From assembly GCA_947259425.1 (NCBI GenBank), contig CAMYMO010000035.1, positions 1-5,125 on the forward strand: a stretch of 5,125 nt of DNA. Direction: 5' to 3'. This document shows positions 1 through 5,125 of the stretch, piece after piece. Every line of letters begins with the position of its first letter. The stretch's first letter is position 1. The notes under the pieces were generated by a model. The model made no database searches, was not told where the DNA came from, and saw nothing but the letters and a program-made list of their open reading frames with translations. Source of the DNA: an uncultured Ectothiorhodospiraceae bacterium (GTDB lineage Bacteria > Pseudomonadota > Gammaproteobacteria > UBA6429 > Thiohalophilaceae). A program made the translations under genes and the position numbers.

Positions 1-705
1 ACCGATAACAAACCGACCGGTAGGATTAATAAAATATTTTGTATCTTCACTCAACCACTTGGCGGGCAGAACGGGTTTGATGATCTCATCCATCACTGCT
101 TCCGTTAATGCTTTCTGCTCAATTTCAGGGTTGTGTTGGGTTGATAACACCACGGCATCAATGCCAACCGGGATGTTATCTTCGTATTTAAATGTAACCT
201 GGCTTTTCGCATCAGGTCGTAACCAGGGTAATGTGCCGTTCTTACGAACTTCAGCCTGGCGTTTCACTAAGGCATGGGCATAGCTGATTGGCGCGGGCAT
301 TAAAACCTCAGTTTCGTTGCTGGCATAACCAAACATCAATCCCTGGTCGCCCGCCCCTTGTTCGTGATCACTGGATTCATCGACGCCCATCGCAATATCT
401 GCGGATTGTTTGTCTATCGATGTTAATACTGCACAAGATTCGTAATCGAAACCCATCTCAGAACTGTTGTAGCCAATCTCTTTTACCGTTTGGCGAACGA
501 CGGCTTGCATGTCGACCCAGGCGCTGGTGGTGATTTCGCCGGATAGCACGACCATGCCGGTATTCACCATGGTTTCGCAAGCAACACGGGCTTTATTATC
601 CTGTTCAAAAATGGCATCGAGTATTGCGTCCGAGATTTGATCGGCGACCTTATCCGGGTGACCTTCTGAAACAGATTCAGAGGTAAAGAGGTGTGAGTTT
701 GACAT
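1..705 (-). CDS. metK: S-adenosylmethionine synthetase (MetK), N-terminal 235 codons, cut by the window edge
   Basis: The enzyme makes S-adenosylmethionine from methionine and ATP in the cytoplasm, releasing phosphate and pyrophosphate; it supplies methyl groups to the whole cell. Read on the minus strand, the protein opens MSNSHLFTSESVSEGHPDK, with the HPDK methionine/ATP-binding segment at residues 16-19. It continues through the family signature GAGDQG at residues 117-122, then RKNGTLPWLRPDAKSQV, and reaches INPTGRFVIG at the left edge. This matches the first 60 percent of the usual ~384-residue enzyme without gaps or stops. The C-terminal domain, with the glycine-rich second signature, lies outside the window. 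The start at 705-703 is supported by an AAGGAT ribosome binding site (714-719 on the plus strand, 8 bases upstream) and by alignment to the family N-terminus. It is transcribed divergently from the thioredoxin-fold gene. No frameshift or missing key residue is seen. Identity is very secure. Confidence 0.97.
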   Translation of the reverse strand, partial: MSNSHLFTSESVSEGHPDKVADQISDAILDAIFEQDNKARVACETMVNTGMVVLSGEITTSAWVDMQAVVRQTVKEIGYNSSEMGFDYESCAVLTSIDKQSADIAMGVDESSDHEQGAGDQGLMFGYASNETEVLMPAPISYAHALVKRQAEVRKNGTLPWLRPDAKSQVTFKYEDNIPVGIDAVVLSTQHNPEIEQKALTEAVMDEIIKPVLPAKWLSEDTKYFINPTGRFVIG

Positions 706-907
706 CAGTTATGATCCTTAAAATTTGCCCAATATTGAGATTTTATCCCGTAAAGCACCGTATTCTATCCGGTTTGACTCATTATTGCAGCTGTTTGCGA
801 GTTTGTGGTTCATCTTCATGATCAATATTATTAGTATCCGGCATGAAAAATAGCTTAATCTAGCAAACTGAATCTTATCAATCGTTTATAAAATCAGGAG
901 AATAAAC
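706..907. promoter_or_regulatory. Divergent promoter region between metK and the thioredoxin-fold gene
   Basis: This 202-base gap must hold the promoters of two genes that point away from each other. On the plus strand the best sigma70-like pair is TTGTGG (803-808) and TATTAT (826-831) with a 17-base spacer, which would start a leader of about 70 bases for the thioredoxin-fold gene. Its -35 box is poor (3 of 6). On the minus strand a TAGAAT -10 box lies at 767-762, but the -35 at the right distance (CTGCAA, 790-785) is weak. An AGGAG ribosome binding site at 896-900 serves the rightward gene. No riboswitch or clear operator is recognised. That a promoter region exists here is certain from the gene layout; the exact boxes are guesses. 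Confidence 0.35.
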
Positions 908-1462
908 ATGGTTAGTTTAGAAACCCCGGTGTGTGATTTTGACCTACCTATTGTTGATTTTGAATTACCGGGGGTGGATGGCAAGCTTTGGACACCGGCG
1001 AGTTGTCGAGGGGAAAAGGGCTTGTTGGTCATGTTCATTTGTAACCATTGCCCCTACGTTAAGGCGATTCGTGAACGAATCGTTCGCGATACGCGTGAGT
1101 TGCAACAGTATGGAATAAATAGCGTCGCGATAATGGCAAATGATCCAACGGCTTATGAGGAAGACTCATTCGAAAACATGCAGAAGATAGCAAAAGAATT
1201 TGATTTTCCTTTCCCGTATTTACTGGATGAATCACAACAGGTTGCCAAGGCCTACGGTGCAGTCTGTACACCTGATTTTTTCGGTTATAACGCCGATCTG
1301 CGTTTGCAATATCGGGGTCGATTGGATGAGAGTCGCAAGCAAACCGCAGCACCTGATGTGCGACGTGATCTGTTTGCGGCCATGAAACAGGTTGCTCAAA
1401 CCGGACATGGACCCAAAGATCAGATTCCATCAATGGGCTGTTCGATAAAGTGGAAAGAATAA
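908..1462 (+). CDS. Thioredoxin-family / AhpC-TSA (peroxiredoxin-like) protein
   Basis: A 184-residue cytosolic protein with a thioredoxin fold, of the kind annotated as thioredoxin-family or AhpC/TSA peroxiredoxin-like proteins. The redox motif is CNHC at residues 45-48 in the context MFICNHCPYVKAIRER, that is, a CxxC at the end of the first core strand and the start of the next helix. The expected cis-proline segment is VCTPDFF, with Cys120 and Pro122. The C-terminus carries PSMGCSIKWK, with Cys178, which I recall as a hallmark of this subfamily. Cys9 and Cys33 are additional. There is no signal peptide or membrane segment, so it probably acts on cytoplasmic disulfides or peroxides; the substrate is unknown. 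The start has AGGAG at 896-900, 7 bases upstream. It stands alone between metK (divergent) and a small ORF 372 bases downstream. Family assignment is strong, the exact reaction is not. Confidence 0.9.
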   Translation: MVSLETPVCDFDLPIVDFELPGVDGKLWTPASCRGEKGLLVMFICNHCPYVKAIRERIVRDTRELQQYGINSVAIMANDPTAYEEDSFENMQKIAKEFDFPFPYLLDESQQVAKAYGAVCTPDFFGYNADLRLQYRGRLDESRKQTAAPDVRRDLFAAMKQVAQTGHGPKDQIPSMGCSIKWKE

Positions 1463-1475
1463 TTTTCGAATTATT
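1458..1475 (+). terminator. Weak AT-only stem-loop over the stop codon of the thioredoxin-fold gene
   Basis: AATAATT (1458-1464) and AATTATT (1469-1475) form a perfect 7-base-pair stem around a TTCG loop, overlapping the TAA stop at 1460-1462. The stem has no G-C pair and is followed by AAAAC rather than a T run, so it is a poor intrinsic terminator on the plus strand. It may only be part of the AT-rich tail (1458-1522), in which the 9-mer TTAAAACTA also occurs twice (1474-1482 and 1507-1515). Confidence 0.15.
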
Positions 1476-1834
1476 AAAACTAAATTTTTAATATCAAAAT
1501 TAATTTTTAAAACTATCTAATTTACCATCCTGACCTATTGCGCTATTTAATAGAGAGGCGCAAAATCAGATTGCTTGTGGTAGCAACTGCAAGAGCACTT
1601 ATTTGGCCTGTTATCGTGTTCAGGCCTCCAATTTATAAAATGTAATCAATTTTGAGTGACTGGCTTAGGCGTCTGTCTTGGCCGTCGTCACCCTTATTCT
1701 TTATGTATTTGGTTGTATTCCAGTTGGTACAAAGGTGCTTATCCGCAAGCCTAGGCCTGCTAAATTGCAATAATTAGGCTGGGGCCAGAATCGTTAGCGT
1801 GTGTACAGGTTCAGGTGAAGATAGGGGTAACAAT
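1463..1834. other. Noncoding gap with several short perfect hairpins
   Basis: No convincing gene is found in these 372 bases on either strand. The first 60 bases are very AT-rich. The rest holds a series of perfect or near-perfect short stems: TTGCGC/GCGCAA (1538-1543 with 1558-1563), TTGCT/AGCAA (1571-1575 with 1582-1586), GGCCTG/CAGGCC (1605-1610 with 1621-1626, 10-base loop), GTGAC/GTCAC (1656-1660 with 1687-1691) and AGCCTA/TAGGCT (1748-1753 with 1775-1780). None is followed by a proper T tract. This could be an unrecognised small RNA, a long 5' leader of the small ORF, or unselected spacer. The stems are read directly from the sequence; any function is inference. A possible -10 box TATAAA lies at 1634-1639 without a good -35. 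Confidence 0.4.
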
Positions 1835-1984
1835 ATGAGTAATAAGGATATTTTTAAGTTCGATCTGCAGATTCCACATATTCTGGTACTAGCGCTGGAG
1901 TATGTCCGTGAGCGCAAAAAACAACCAAAACTGATCGAACCTAAAGAATTACCCGATCCTGACGTTGAACGTAAAAACGAGTGA
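1835..1984 (+). CDS. Hypothetical small protein, 49 residues
   Basis: I do not recognise this protein. It starts MSNKDIFKFDLQIPHILVLALEYVRERKKQPK and ends in a charged tail rich in Glu, Lys, Asp and Pro. Residues 14-24 form a short hydrophobic run (IPHILVLALEY), probably an amphipathic helix, since it is too short and is flanked by too many charges to be a clear membrane segment. No Cys or metal motif is present. The ATG at 1835 is preceded by AGGGG at 1823-1827 with 7-base spacing, which argues for real translation; a GTG at 1799 in the same frame would add 12 residues but has no comparable binding site. It lies co-oriented with tkt, 362 bases before the tkt start. It may be a lineage-specific small protein. 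A chance ORF cannot be excluded from one sequence. Confidence 0.5.
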   Translation: MSNKDIFKFDLQIPHILVLALEYVRERKKQPKLIEPKELPDPDVERKNE

Positions 1985-2137
1985 AGTCATTGATTATAAA
2001 GAAGAAATATTATTTGTCTGACCATTATTCGGGTGCTGATAACTGAATCAATGTCTACATAAACAGAATTCTATTGCCTGTAGTAGGTAAAAAGTGGGAA
2101 AATCGCCCGCTCGATTGCGGACTGGGTCAAATAGCAT

Positions 2138-2218
2138 CGATATTAGGCCTGATTTCAGGGCGGTGTCGCAGCTGCTATTTTCCGCTTTTTCGGGCCTGAA
2201 GAATGACGATATTAGGCC
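2138..2218. repeat. 12-base direct repeat CGATATTAGGCC, two copies
   Basis: The 12-mer CGATATTAGGCC occurs at 2138-2149 and again at 2207-2218, 69 bases apart start to start. The first copy runs on into TGA, so TTAGGCCTGA (2143-2152) is nearly self-complementary. The second copy pairs with GGCCTGA at 2193-2199 to form a 7-pair stem (one G-U) with a 12-base loop. The copies could be tandem operator sites or a duplicated RNA hairpin. The identity is exact as read; the function is unknown. Confidence 0.6.
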
Positions 2219-2260
2219 ACGTAAGCGCCATCAGGGGATTTCCCGGCGAACAAATTTTAT

Positions 2261-2294
2261 ACCGTGCCACACAAAGGCGCGGACGGTTTCTTTT
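2261..2294 (+). terminator. GC-rich hairpin with T-rich run just before tkt: candidate attenuator
   Basis: CCGTGCC (2262-2268) pairs with GGCGCGG (2276-2282) through seven pairs, one G-U, around the loop ACACAAA. Alternatively ACCGT (2261-2265) pairs with ACGGT (2283-2287) over GCC/GGC, in which case the stem is followed directly by TTCTTTT (2288-2294). The structure ends 11 bases before the AGGGG at 2305 and lies well upstream of the preferred tkt start. Position and shape suit an intrinsic attenuator or a block to ribosome access. The T run is interrupted by one C, so it would be a moderate terminator. Confidence 0.35.
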
Positions 2295-2304
2295 ACAACT
2301 TATT

Positions 2305-2340
2305 AGGGGCTGAGCCATGACAGCAACAGCAAAACAGGAG
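2305..2340 (+). promoter_or_regulatory. Two alternative ribosome binding sites for tkt
   Basis: AGGGG (2305-2309) sits 7 bases before an in-frame ATG at 2317, and AGGAG (2336-2340) sits 6 bases before a second in-frame ATG at 2347. The second is the better match to the anti-Shine-Dalgarno sequence, and its product begins MSSRRELANA, as E. coli TktA begins MSSRKELANA, so 2347 is taken as the start. The first would add MTATAKQEQT, a polar extension of ten residues without a known counterpart. Confidence 0.6.
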
Positions 2341-2346
2341 CAAACT

Positions 2347-4317
2347 ATGTCTTCTCGCAGAGAACTAGCCAACGCAGTACGTGCATTAAGTATGGATGCG
2401 GTTCAGAAAGCCAAATCAGGTCATCCTGGGGCACCCATGGGAATGGCGGATATCGCCGAAGTTTTGTGGAACGACCACTTAAAACATAACCCAACCAATC
2501 CAAACTGGTATGACCGAGATCGCTTTGTACTTTCGAATGGTCATGGCTCCATGCTGATTTATTCTTTATTGCACCTGACTGGTTATGAATTGTCGATGGA
2601 CGATCTGAAAAACTTCCGTCAGTTGCATTCAAAGACTCCAGGCCACCCGGAATACGGTTATGCACCCGGTGTCGAAACCACTACTGGTCCACTCGGCCAG
2701 GGCATCACCAATGCGGTGGGTATGGCGATTGCGGAAAAGGCAATGGCGGGTCAATTCAACCAGAAAGGTCATGACATTGTTGATCACAACACCTATGTAT
2801 TCCTGGGTGATGGTTGTTTGATGGAAGGTATCTCTCACGAATCCTGTTCACTGGCGGGCACCTTAGGTCTGGGCAAGCTGATCGCATTCTGGGATGACAA
2901 CGGTATTTCTATCGACGGTCATGTGGATGGTTGGTTTACTGACGATACCCCTAAGCGTTTTGAGTCTTATGGTTGGCACGTGATTGCGGATGTTGATGGA
3001 CATGATCCAGAGGCAATCCAAAAGGCGGTTGAAATGGCCAAGGCGATGACCGACAAGCCTACGATGATCTGCTGTAAGACAACCATCGGTTTCGGTTCTC
3101 CAAACAAGGCCGGTTCACACGCCTGTCACGGTGCGCCATTAGGCGATGAAGAAATCAATCTGACGAAAGCGGCATTGGGTTGGGACCATGGTCCTTTTGA
3201 AGTGCCGGCCAATGTTTATTCTGGTTGGGATGCAAAAGAATCCGGTGCCGCTGCAGAAAAGGCATGGGATGAGAAATTTGCGGCTTATAAAGCGGCTTAC
3301 CCTGAACTCGCTGCTGAATTTGAACGTCGTATGGCCGGTGATTTGCCTGCTGATTGGGCGAAAAAATCAGCTGACTTTATCGCCAGCATTAATGCCGAAG
3401 CGAAAAGTCCAGCAACACGTCAAGCTTCATTAGCATCAATTGAAGCTTATTCACCCATGGCGCCAGAATTATTCGGTGGCTCTGCTGATCTGGGTTGTTC
3501 AAACTTAACGGAATGGTCTGGCTACAAGCCAATGGTTAATAATGTTGAAGCCAACTACGTGAACTATGGTGTACGTGAATTTGGTATGTCAGCGATCATG
3601 AACGGTATTGCCTTACACGGTGGCCTGATTCCATTTGGTGCGACCTTCTTGATGTTCTCTGAATATGCACGTAATGCGCTACGTATGGCGGCATTAATGA
3701 AGATTCAAAGTGTCTTCGTATTTACTCACGATTCAATTGGTCTGGGTGAAGACGGTCCGACTCACCAACCAGTCGAACAGATTCCGACCCTGCGTATGAT
3801 TCCCAATATGTCAGTATGGCGTCCTTGTGATGCGGTTGAATCAGCCGTATGTTGGGCAAAGGCCATCGAGCGTAAAGATGGTCCAAGCTGTTTAATCTTC
3901 TCACGTCAAGGTCTGCCACATCAGCAACGCAACGATGCTCAGATTGCCAATATTGCTAAGGGTGGTTACATCCTTAAAGATTGTGACGGCGAACCGGATG
4001 CCGTGATTATTGCGACTGGTTCAGAAGTTGCGCTGGCAGTAGGTGCGGCAGAAGCCATGAGCGACAAGAAAATTCGTGTTGTCTCTATGCCATCTGTCGA
4101 TACCTTCGAAGCCCAGGATGACGATTATCGTGATTCGGTTCTTTCTGACGCGCCAACGGTTGCCGTTGAAGCGGCCGTCACCGATGGCTGGTACAAGTAT
4201 GCAGATGTCGTGGTCGGTATTGATCACTTTGGTGAATCAGCACCTGCGCCCGAACTGTTCAAAGAATTTGGCTTCACCGTTGAAAACGTTGTTGAAGCTG
4301 TAAACTTTGTTTTATAA
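2347..4317 (+). CDS. tkt: Transketolase
   Basis: Thiamine-diphosphate and Mg-dependent enzyme that moves two-carbon ketol units between sugar phosphates in the non-oxidative pentose phosphate pathway (and in the Calvin cycle where present). The cytoplasmic protein has 656 residues, near the 663 of E. coli TktA, and is complete from the diphosphate-binding domain through the pyrimidine-binding and C-terminal domains. Key residues sit at E. coli numbers: His26 (SGHPGAPMG), His66 (NGHG), GDG at 154-156 with Asp155 for Mg, His261 (HACHGAP), catalytic Glu411 (VREFGM), His473 (GEDGPTHQPVEQ) and Arg520 (FSRQG). The C-terminus, EFGFTVENVVEAVNFVL, is slightly short. The start is set by AGGAG at 2336-2340; an in-frame ATG at 2317 would give 666 residues. 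gap follows after 71 bases, suggesting an operon. The long leader upstream may regulate it. E. coli TktA and TktB cannot be told apart from this, so the symbol tkt is used. Confidence 0.97.
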   Translation: MSSRRELANAVRALSMDAVQKAKSGHPGAPMGMADIAEVLWNDHLKHNPTNPNWYDRDRFVLSNGHGSMLIYSLLHLTGYELSMDDLKNFRQLHSKTPGHPEYGYAPGVETTTGPLGQGITNAVGMAIAEKAMAGQFNQKGHDIVDHNTYVFLGDGCLMEGISHESCSLAGTLGLGKLIAFWDDNGISIDGHVDGWFTDDTPKRFESYGWHVIADVDGHDPEAIQKAVEMAKAMTDKPTMICCKTTIGFGSPNKAGSHACHGAPLGDEEINLTKAALGWDHGPFEVPANVYSGWDAKESGAAAEKAWDEKFAAYKAAYPELAAEFERRMAGDLPADWAKKSADFIASINAEAKSPATRQASLASIEAYSPMAPELFGGSADLGCSNLTEWSGYKPMVNNVEANYVNYGVREFGMSAIMNGIALHGGLIPFGATFLMFSEYARNALRMAALMKIQSVFVFTHDSIGLGEDGPTHQPVEQIPTLRMIPNMSVWRPCDAVESAVCWAKAIERKDGPSCLIFSRQGLPHQQRNDAQIANIAKGGYILKDCDGEPDAVIIATGSEVALAVGAAEAMSDKKIRVVSMPSVDTFEAQDDDYRDSVLSDAPTVAVEAAVTDGWYKYADVVVGIDHFGESAPAPELFKEFGFTVENVVEAVNFVL

Positions 4318-4388
4318 GTTTTGGGATTTATAAATTTTTAGGTTTTGTAAGACTTTTTGATTAATACAATAATTTAGGAGAATTATCT
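4318..4388 (+). promoter_or_regulatory. tkt-gap intergenic spacer with gap ribosome binding site
   Basis: The 71-base spacer is AT-rich and holds the palindrome ATTTATAAAT (4326-4335) and a loose dyad TTGTA/TACAA (4345-4349 with 4365-4369). No terminator-like GC hairpin is present, which supports read-through from tkt into gap. A TACAAT box at 4365-4370 resembles a -10 but lacks a -35 at a proper distance. AGGAG at 4376-4380, 8 bases before the ATG at 4389, is the binding site for gap. Confidence 0.5.
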
Positions 4389-5125
4389 ATGACTATTAAA
4401 GTCGGGATTAACGGCTTTGGCCGCATCGGTCGCATGGTATTCCGTGCCGTTTATAACGAATTCAAAGATATTGAAATCGTTGGCATTAACGATCTATTAG
4501 ACGCAGACTATCTTGCCTACATGCTTAAGTATGATTCAGTACACGGCCGTTTCGGTGGTGAAGTTTCATATAAAGAAGGCGCAATGATTGTTGACGGTAA
4601 GGAAATCCGTTTAACAGCAGAACGTGACCCAGCTGACCTTAAGTGGGGCGACGTTAAAGCAGACATCGTTATCGACTGTACCGGTTTCTTCCTAACACAA
4701 GAAACCTGTCAGAAGCACATCGATGCAGGTGCAGGTAAAGTTGTTCAATCTGCACCTTGTAAAGATGGTGGCCCAATGTTCGTATATGGTGTGAACCACA
4801 ACGATTATAAAGGCGAAAAAATTGTTTCAGCGGCATCTTGTACGACTAACTGTCTGGCTCCAATAGCTAAAGTCTTAAACGACAAGTGGGGCATCAAGCG
4901 TGGTCTAATGACTACGGTTCACGCTGCAACTGCAACTCAGAAAACGGTAGACGGTCCTTCTATGAAAGATTGGCGTGGTGGTCGTGGTATTCTGGAAAAC
5001 ATCATCCCATCTTCAACGGGGGCAGCAAAGGCTGTAGGTGTTGTACTTCCAGAATTAAATGGCAAATTGACAGGTATGGCATTCCGCGTACCGACTTCTG
5101 ACGTATCTGTTGTTGACTTAACTGT
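4389..5125 (+). CDS. gap: Type I glyceraldehyde-3-phosphate dehydrogenase, N-terminal ~245 residues, cut by the window edge
   Basis: Glycolytic enzyme that oxidises and phosphorylates glyceraldehyde 3-phosphate to 1,3-bisphosphoglycerate with NAD+; reversible in gluconeogenesis. The protein begins MTIKVGINGFGRIGRMVFRA, the nucleotide-binding glycine motif, followed by INDLLD with Asp35, the acidic residue typical of NAD-specific enzymes. The active-site signature is SCTTNC with catalytic Cys151; the partner base is His178 (TTVHAATATQKTVDGPS). RGGRG and IIPSSTGAAKAV follow, and the frame stays open to the window end at PTSDVSVVDLTV, about 85 residues short of the usual ~331. GapA-like features (DADYLAYMLKYDS, VDGPS) separate it from erythrose-4-phosphate dehydrogenase, though that paralogue shares the fold. 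It is likely co-transcribed with tkt; pgk commonly follows in relatives, outside this window. Three extra cysteines (97, 107, 124) occur where, from memory, E. coli GapA has Ala, Ala and Ser. Confidence 0.96.
   Translation, partial: MTIKVGINGFGRIGRMVFRAVYNEFKDIEIVGINDLLDADYLAYMLKYDSVHGRFGGEVSYKEGAMIVDGKEIRLTAERDPADLKWGDVKADIVIDCTGFFLTQETCQKHIDAGAGKVVQSAPCKDGGPMFVYGVNHNDYKGEKIVSAASCTTNCLAPIAKVLNDKWGIKRGLMTTVHAATATQKTVDGPSMKDWRGGRGILENIIPSSTGAAKAVGVVLPELNGKLTGMAFRVPTSDVSVVDLT

Larger units (their letters stand above)
1985..2346 (+). promoter_or_regulatory. Long structured leader / promoter region of tkt
   Basis: This 362-base stretch in front of tkt has no well-supported gene. Its first third (1985-2100) is AT-rich and likely contains the promoter, but no convincing sigma70 pair was found. 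It includes dyads CATTGATT/AATCAATG (1988-1995 with 2046-2053) and CTACA/TGTAG (2055-2059 with 2079-2083). The second part (2102-2294) is richer in GC and can form many stems: ATCGCCC/GGGCGGT (2102-2108 with 2158-2164, one G-U), TCGAT-T-GC/GC-ATCGA (2111-2118 with 2134-2140), GCGG/CCGC followed by TTTTT (2160-2163 with 2182-2185), GGCCTGA/TTAGGCC (2193-2199 with 2212-2218), CGCC/GGCG (2226-2229 with 2245-2248), and the hairpin before the start codon. Although transketolase uses thiamine diphosphate, the conserved bases of a TPP riboswitch are not recognisable. I did not recognise any other riboswitch class here. Confidence 0.4.

Noticed and set aside
59..533. Two plus-strand ORFs (59-283 and 288-533)
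   Set aside because: They lie antisense within metK, whose minus-strand reading is an unmistakable family match; they are shadow frames.
1059..1433. 124-codon minus-strand ORF inside the thioredoxin-fold gene
   Set aside because: It overlaps a clearly coding plus-strand gene with a recognisable CxxC motif, has no recognisable protein features and is a shadow frame.
1605..1640. GGCCTG/CAGGCC hairpin as an intrinsic terminator for the thioredoxin-fold gene
   Set aside because: The stem is perfect but the following bases (TCCAATTTATAAAATG) are not a T tract, and it lies about 140 bases past the stop codon.
1799..1834. GTG at 1799 as start of the small protein
   Set aside because: No ribosome binding site at good spacing was seen there, whereas ATG 1835 has AGGGG seven bases upstream.
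2301..2340. Possible TPP riboswitch hint (GGGGCTGAGCC) before transketolase
   Set aside because: Only a CTGAG word resembles the THI-box; the other conserved parts and the paired helices are missing, and the word abuts the ATG at 2317.
4341..4369. HexR-like operator before gap (TTGTA ... TACAA)
   Set aside because: The half-sites are separated by 15 bases and do not fit the compact TGTAAT-n-ATTACA type palindrome; judged a chance dyad.

Overview
The window looks like an ordinary housekeeping stretch of a gammaproteobacterial chromosome. The evidence is a MetK that reads almost like the enterobacterial enzyme, a transketolase whose catalytic residues fall at the same numbers as E. coli TktA up to at least residue 520, and a GapA-type GAPDH. 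The genes look mid-GC and the intergenic stretches are AT-rich. I cannot name a genus. No tRNA, rRNA, insertion sequence, CRISPR array or phage gene is visible.

Layout, left to right. Bases 1-705 (minus strand) hold the first 235 codons of metK, which runs off the left edge. A roughly 200-base divergent intergenic region (706-907) separates it from a plus-strand gene for a thioredoxin-fold, peroxiredoxin-like protein (908-1462). Then comes a 372-base noncoding stretch with several short hairpins, followed by a 49-codon hypothetical gene with a good ribosome binding site (1835-1984). Next is a roughly 360-base leader region in front of tkt, holding a 12-base direct repeat and a GC-rich hairpin followed by a T-rich run that may be an attenuator. 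tkt (2347-4317) is complete. After a 71-base gap, gap starts at 4389 and runs off the right edge.

How the genes work together. tkt and gap are co-oriented and closely spaced, so probably co-transcribed. They link the non-oxidative pentose phosphate pathway (or a Calvin-type cycle, if present) to lower glycolysis through glyceraldehyde 3-phosphate, which transketolase makes or uses and GAPDH oxidises. metK makes S-adenosylmethionine and is transcribed away from the rest. A metK / tkt / gap-or-epd / pgk neighbourhood is known from other gammaproteobacteria (for example Pseudomonas, from memory), so the thioredoxin-fold gene and the small ORF look like lineage-specific occupants of the metK-tkt interval.

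The coding genes are conventional. The least explained material is noncoding: the tkt leader (about 2100-2346) and the structured gap before the small ORF (1463-1834). Both are rich in GGCC-centred inverted repeats. I see no clear novel system, only candidates for RNA-level regulation and one uncharacterised small protein.
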